Origin: Promerops cafer
Taxonomy: Eukaryota > Chordata > Aves > Passeriformes > Nectariniidae
Assembly (NCBI GenBank): GCA_013398275.1
Contig: VZSE01014927.1
Location: 1,097,787-1,161,786, forward strand
Direction: 5' to 3'
Length of the DNA stretch: 64,000 nucleotides
Part shown: positions 62,292 through 64,000 of the stretch, in pieces
How the letters are laid out: the number at the start of each line of letters is the position of its first letter
How positions within the stretch are numbered: the first letter of the stretch is position 1
Notes under the pieces: generated by a model
Database searches by the model: none
Told to the model about the DNA's origin: nothing
Seen by the model: only the letters and a program-made list of their open reading frames with translations
Made by a program: the position numbers and the translations under genes

Positions 62292-62505
62292 GAGACATCT
62301 TTTGAAGCCTCTAGTCCAGCTGCCTATTTGAAGCTAGACAGTATTGTGTTAGGCCAGGCACATTTTTACCTGCCTGGTCTTGAAAGCATCCAAGGATAGA
62401 AACTCCTTCAATTTCCTGTGTGATTATCTCCAGGGCTGCACACATAGCAGATTTTTTCCCACTGTCCAGCCTGGACTGCTCAAGTTGCACTTCCAGGGGA
62501 TGTTA
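62292..62505 (-). mobile_element. CR1 LINE fragment, minus strand (in copy 1)
   Basis: On the plus strand, GAAGCCTCTAGTCCAGCTGC, CCTGGTCTTGAAAGCATCC, AAGGATAGAAACTCCTTCAA, TTTTTTCCCACTGTCCAGCC and CAAGTTGCACTTCCAGGGG are reverse-complemented CR1 3' text without its terminus. The ORF at 62380-62622 is a shadow of this repeat. Confidence 0.82.
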
Positions 62506-62868
62506 TTTATAATTTATTTAATATTTTCTAATATTTCCAAAATAAAATTTAATGTTAATAGAAGAAATTCCACGTTCCCCTGTATAAAATGTTCTTTGAT
62601 GCTCTTGTGCTTTATGCAGTGAATCATGTGTCAAAATGAAATAAAATGAATTTTAAAAATAATATACTTTAATACTTTAATATATATATAGTATTAAAAC
62701 GTTCTCCTATTTGATTGGAAAACATGTAAAATAGAGAATTCTAGACAATTTTTTACTGAACTGTGTAAGGTTTCATCAGTTTCTCTTTGGGTAATTTCAG
62801 AGGATTTTACATCAGGTTGGTTCAGGACTTGTAATCTCAGGCAGAATTTCTCAGGCCTAAGCCAGTTC

Positions 62869-62869
62869 N
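62869..62869. other. Single-N assembly gap between the two copies
   Basis: A lone N joins the end of copy 1 to the start of copy 2. It marks a contig join whose flanks overlap by 1,126 bp. Confidence 0.95.
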
Positions 62870-62919
62870 ATAAAGCCGAAATAAAATAAAACAAACACAT
62901 TTAAAAGTAACAAGTAATA

Positions 62920-63147
62920 GGACAAGAGGAAATAGCCACAAGCTGAGTCAGGGGAGGCTTAGATTGAATATTAGGGAAATAATTCTTCATCAAAAGGGTT
63001 GACAAGCATGGGAACAGTGTGTCCAGGGTTGAGTTCCCATCCAGTTGCGGGGCTTAGGGACATGTGAGCTTGGCAGTGCTGGGTCTGCTGTGGGACTTGA
63101 TGGTCTCAAAAGTTGTTTCCAGCTTAAATGGCTCTATGATCCTGTCA
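62920..63147 (+). mobile_element. CR1 LINE, old 3'-end fragment (in copy 2)
   Basis: Same element as at 61793-62020, shifted by 1,127. It should not be counted as an independent insertion if the duplication is an assembly artefact. Confidence 0.85.
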
Positions 63148-63418
63148 AAGATTTTTTAAATATGTCTTAGAAATTCCTTCTAAATCCAGATTAGTTAATT
63201 ATTGTTCATAAAAATACTTTTTTGCTTTCTATAGAGCAACACAAGATGTGAAATACTGAATTAAGAGGTCTTAGAATATTTAATACACAAATTTTGGTGT
63301 CCTTATGACTTATTTTATATCACTTATTAGGCCTTGATTAAAAAAAATTTAGTTTAAAAGAAGAAGTGACCCAATACATGCTGCAATTATTTAGCTACTT
63401 ATAGAGTATATTGATTGG

Positions 63419-63632
63419 GAGACATCTTTTGAAGCCTCTAGTCCAGCTGCCTATTTGAAGCTAGACAGTATTGTGTTAGGCCAGGCACATTTTTACCTGC
63501 CTGGTCTTGAAAGCATCCAAGGATAGAAACTCCTTCAATTTCCTGTGTGATTATCTCCAGGGCTGCACACATAGCAGATTTTTTCCCACTGTCCAGCCTG
63601 GACTGCTCAAGTTGCACTTCCAGGGGATGTTA
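63419..63632 (-). mobile_element. CR1 LINE fragment, minus strand (in copy 2)
   Basis: Same element as at 62292-62505, shifted by 1,127. The ORF at 63507-63749 is its shadow. Confidence 0.82.
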
Positions 63633-64000
63633 TTTATAATTTATTTAATATTTTCTAATATTTCCAAAATAAAATTTAATGTTAATAGAAGAAATTCCAC
63701 GTTCCCCTGTATAAAATGTTCTTTGATGCTCTTGTGCTTTATGCAGTGAATCATGTGTCAAAATGAAATAAAATGAATTTTAAAAATAATATACTTTAAT
63801 ACTTTAATATATATATAGTATTAAAACGTTCTCCTATTTGATTGGAAAACATGTAAAATAGAGAATTCTAGACAATTTTTTACTGAACTGTGTAAGGTTT
63901 CATCAGTTTCTCTTTGGGTAATTTCAGAGGATTTTACATCAGGTTGGTTCAGGACTTGTAATCTCAGGCAGAATTTCTCAGGCCTAAGCCAGTTCATTTT

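Larger units (their letters stand above)
61743..62868. repeat. 1,126-bp duplicated segment, copy 1 (probable assembly duplication)
   Basis: It begins ATAAAGCCGAAATAAAAT directly after a T run and ends CTAAGCCAGTTC directly before an N. The same sequence, as far as I can follow it base by base at both ends and internally, restarts on the other side of the N with a constant offset of 1,127. Both copies give the same 80-codon ORF at the same relative position. It contains two decayed CR1 pieces in opposite orientation. Confidence 0.93.
62870..63995. repeat. 1,126-bp duplicated segment, copy 2 (probable assembly duplication)
   Basis: Repeats copy 1 from ATAAAGCCGAAATAAAAT to CTAAGCCAGTTC. It then continues into ATTTT at 63996-64000, which is presumably the true sequence following the single genomic copy. 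Confidence 0.93.

Noticed and set aside
62694..62900. 68-codon minus ORF crossing 62869
   Set aside because: It spans the N at the artefactual join, so the frame does not exist in the genome.
62380..63749. Identical 80-codon ORFs at 62380-62622 and 63507-63749 as a duplicated gene
   Set aside because: The frame lies over a minus-strand CR1 fragment and is duplicated only because the 1.1-kb segment is.

Overview
The window is vertebrate nuclear DNA, almost certainly from a bird and most likely a songbird (passerine). The evidence is its interspersed repeats. CR1 LINE fragments occur on both strands and carry typical avian CR1 3' text. There are also two solo LTRs of a well-known avian ERVL-type family, the one with 'GTTAATTTtCTTCACA' near the 5' end and 'TTCCTTGTTTTGCTTTGCTTG' near the 3' end. 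The base composition is A+T-rich. No bacterial-style operon, CRISPR array, tRNA or rRNA gene was seen. No multi-exon gene, and no ORF that I can assign to a host protein, was found. I read the window as intergenic or deep-intronic sequence.

Layout. 0-5 kb: a (TG)17 microsatellite, then an uninterrupted (TTTC)n tract of about 628 bp ending in a single N. 4.7-5.3 kb: solo LTR 1. 5.3-19.8 kb: unique A+T-rich DNA with three plus-strand CR1 fragments (11.0, 17.6 and 19.2 kb) and two (TTTG)n tracts. 21.7-21.9 kb, minus strand: a broken retroelement-type zinc-binding domain (C-x2-C ... D-x-H-x2-C-x2-C ... C-x2-C), resembling DIRS1-like gag / LAP2-alpha-type sequences. 22.5 kb: a 47-bp near-perfect palindrome. 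23.45-24.63 kb: two assembly breaks in homopolymers, one N and one run of 35 N. 24.6-38.3 kb: the longest stretch without recognisable repeats. 38.3-39.0 kb: an old CR1 fragment retaining reverse-transcriptase-like sequence. 39-54 kb: mostly unique sequence, somewhat richer in G+C in places, with small CR1 pieces at 41.7, 48.2 and 49.4 kb. 54.3-54.9 kb: solo LTR 2. 56.2 and 57.5 kb: further CR1 pieces. 61.74 kb to the end: a 1,126-bp segment present twice, with a lone N between the copies. This is best explained as an unmerged contig overlap and not as biology.

No genes are seen working together here. The most useful results are the assembly problems (the false-looking 1.1-kb duplication, the gap-edge simple repeats), the decayed zinc-binding retroelement fragment, the 47-bp palindrome, and a few CpG-bearing or motif-rich stretches that could be conserved non-coding elements. 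Those last are inference only, since I could not align to other genomes. I found no evidence of a new biological system. Repeat family assignments come from recognising consensus text from memory, so subfamily names are deliberately left open and boundaries are approximate (about 10-20 bp).
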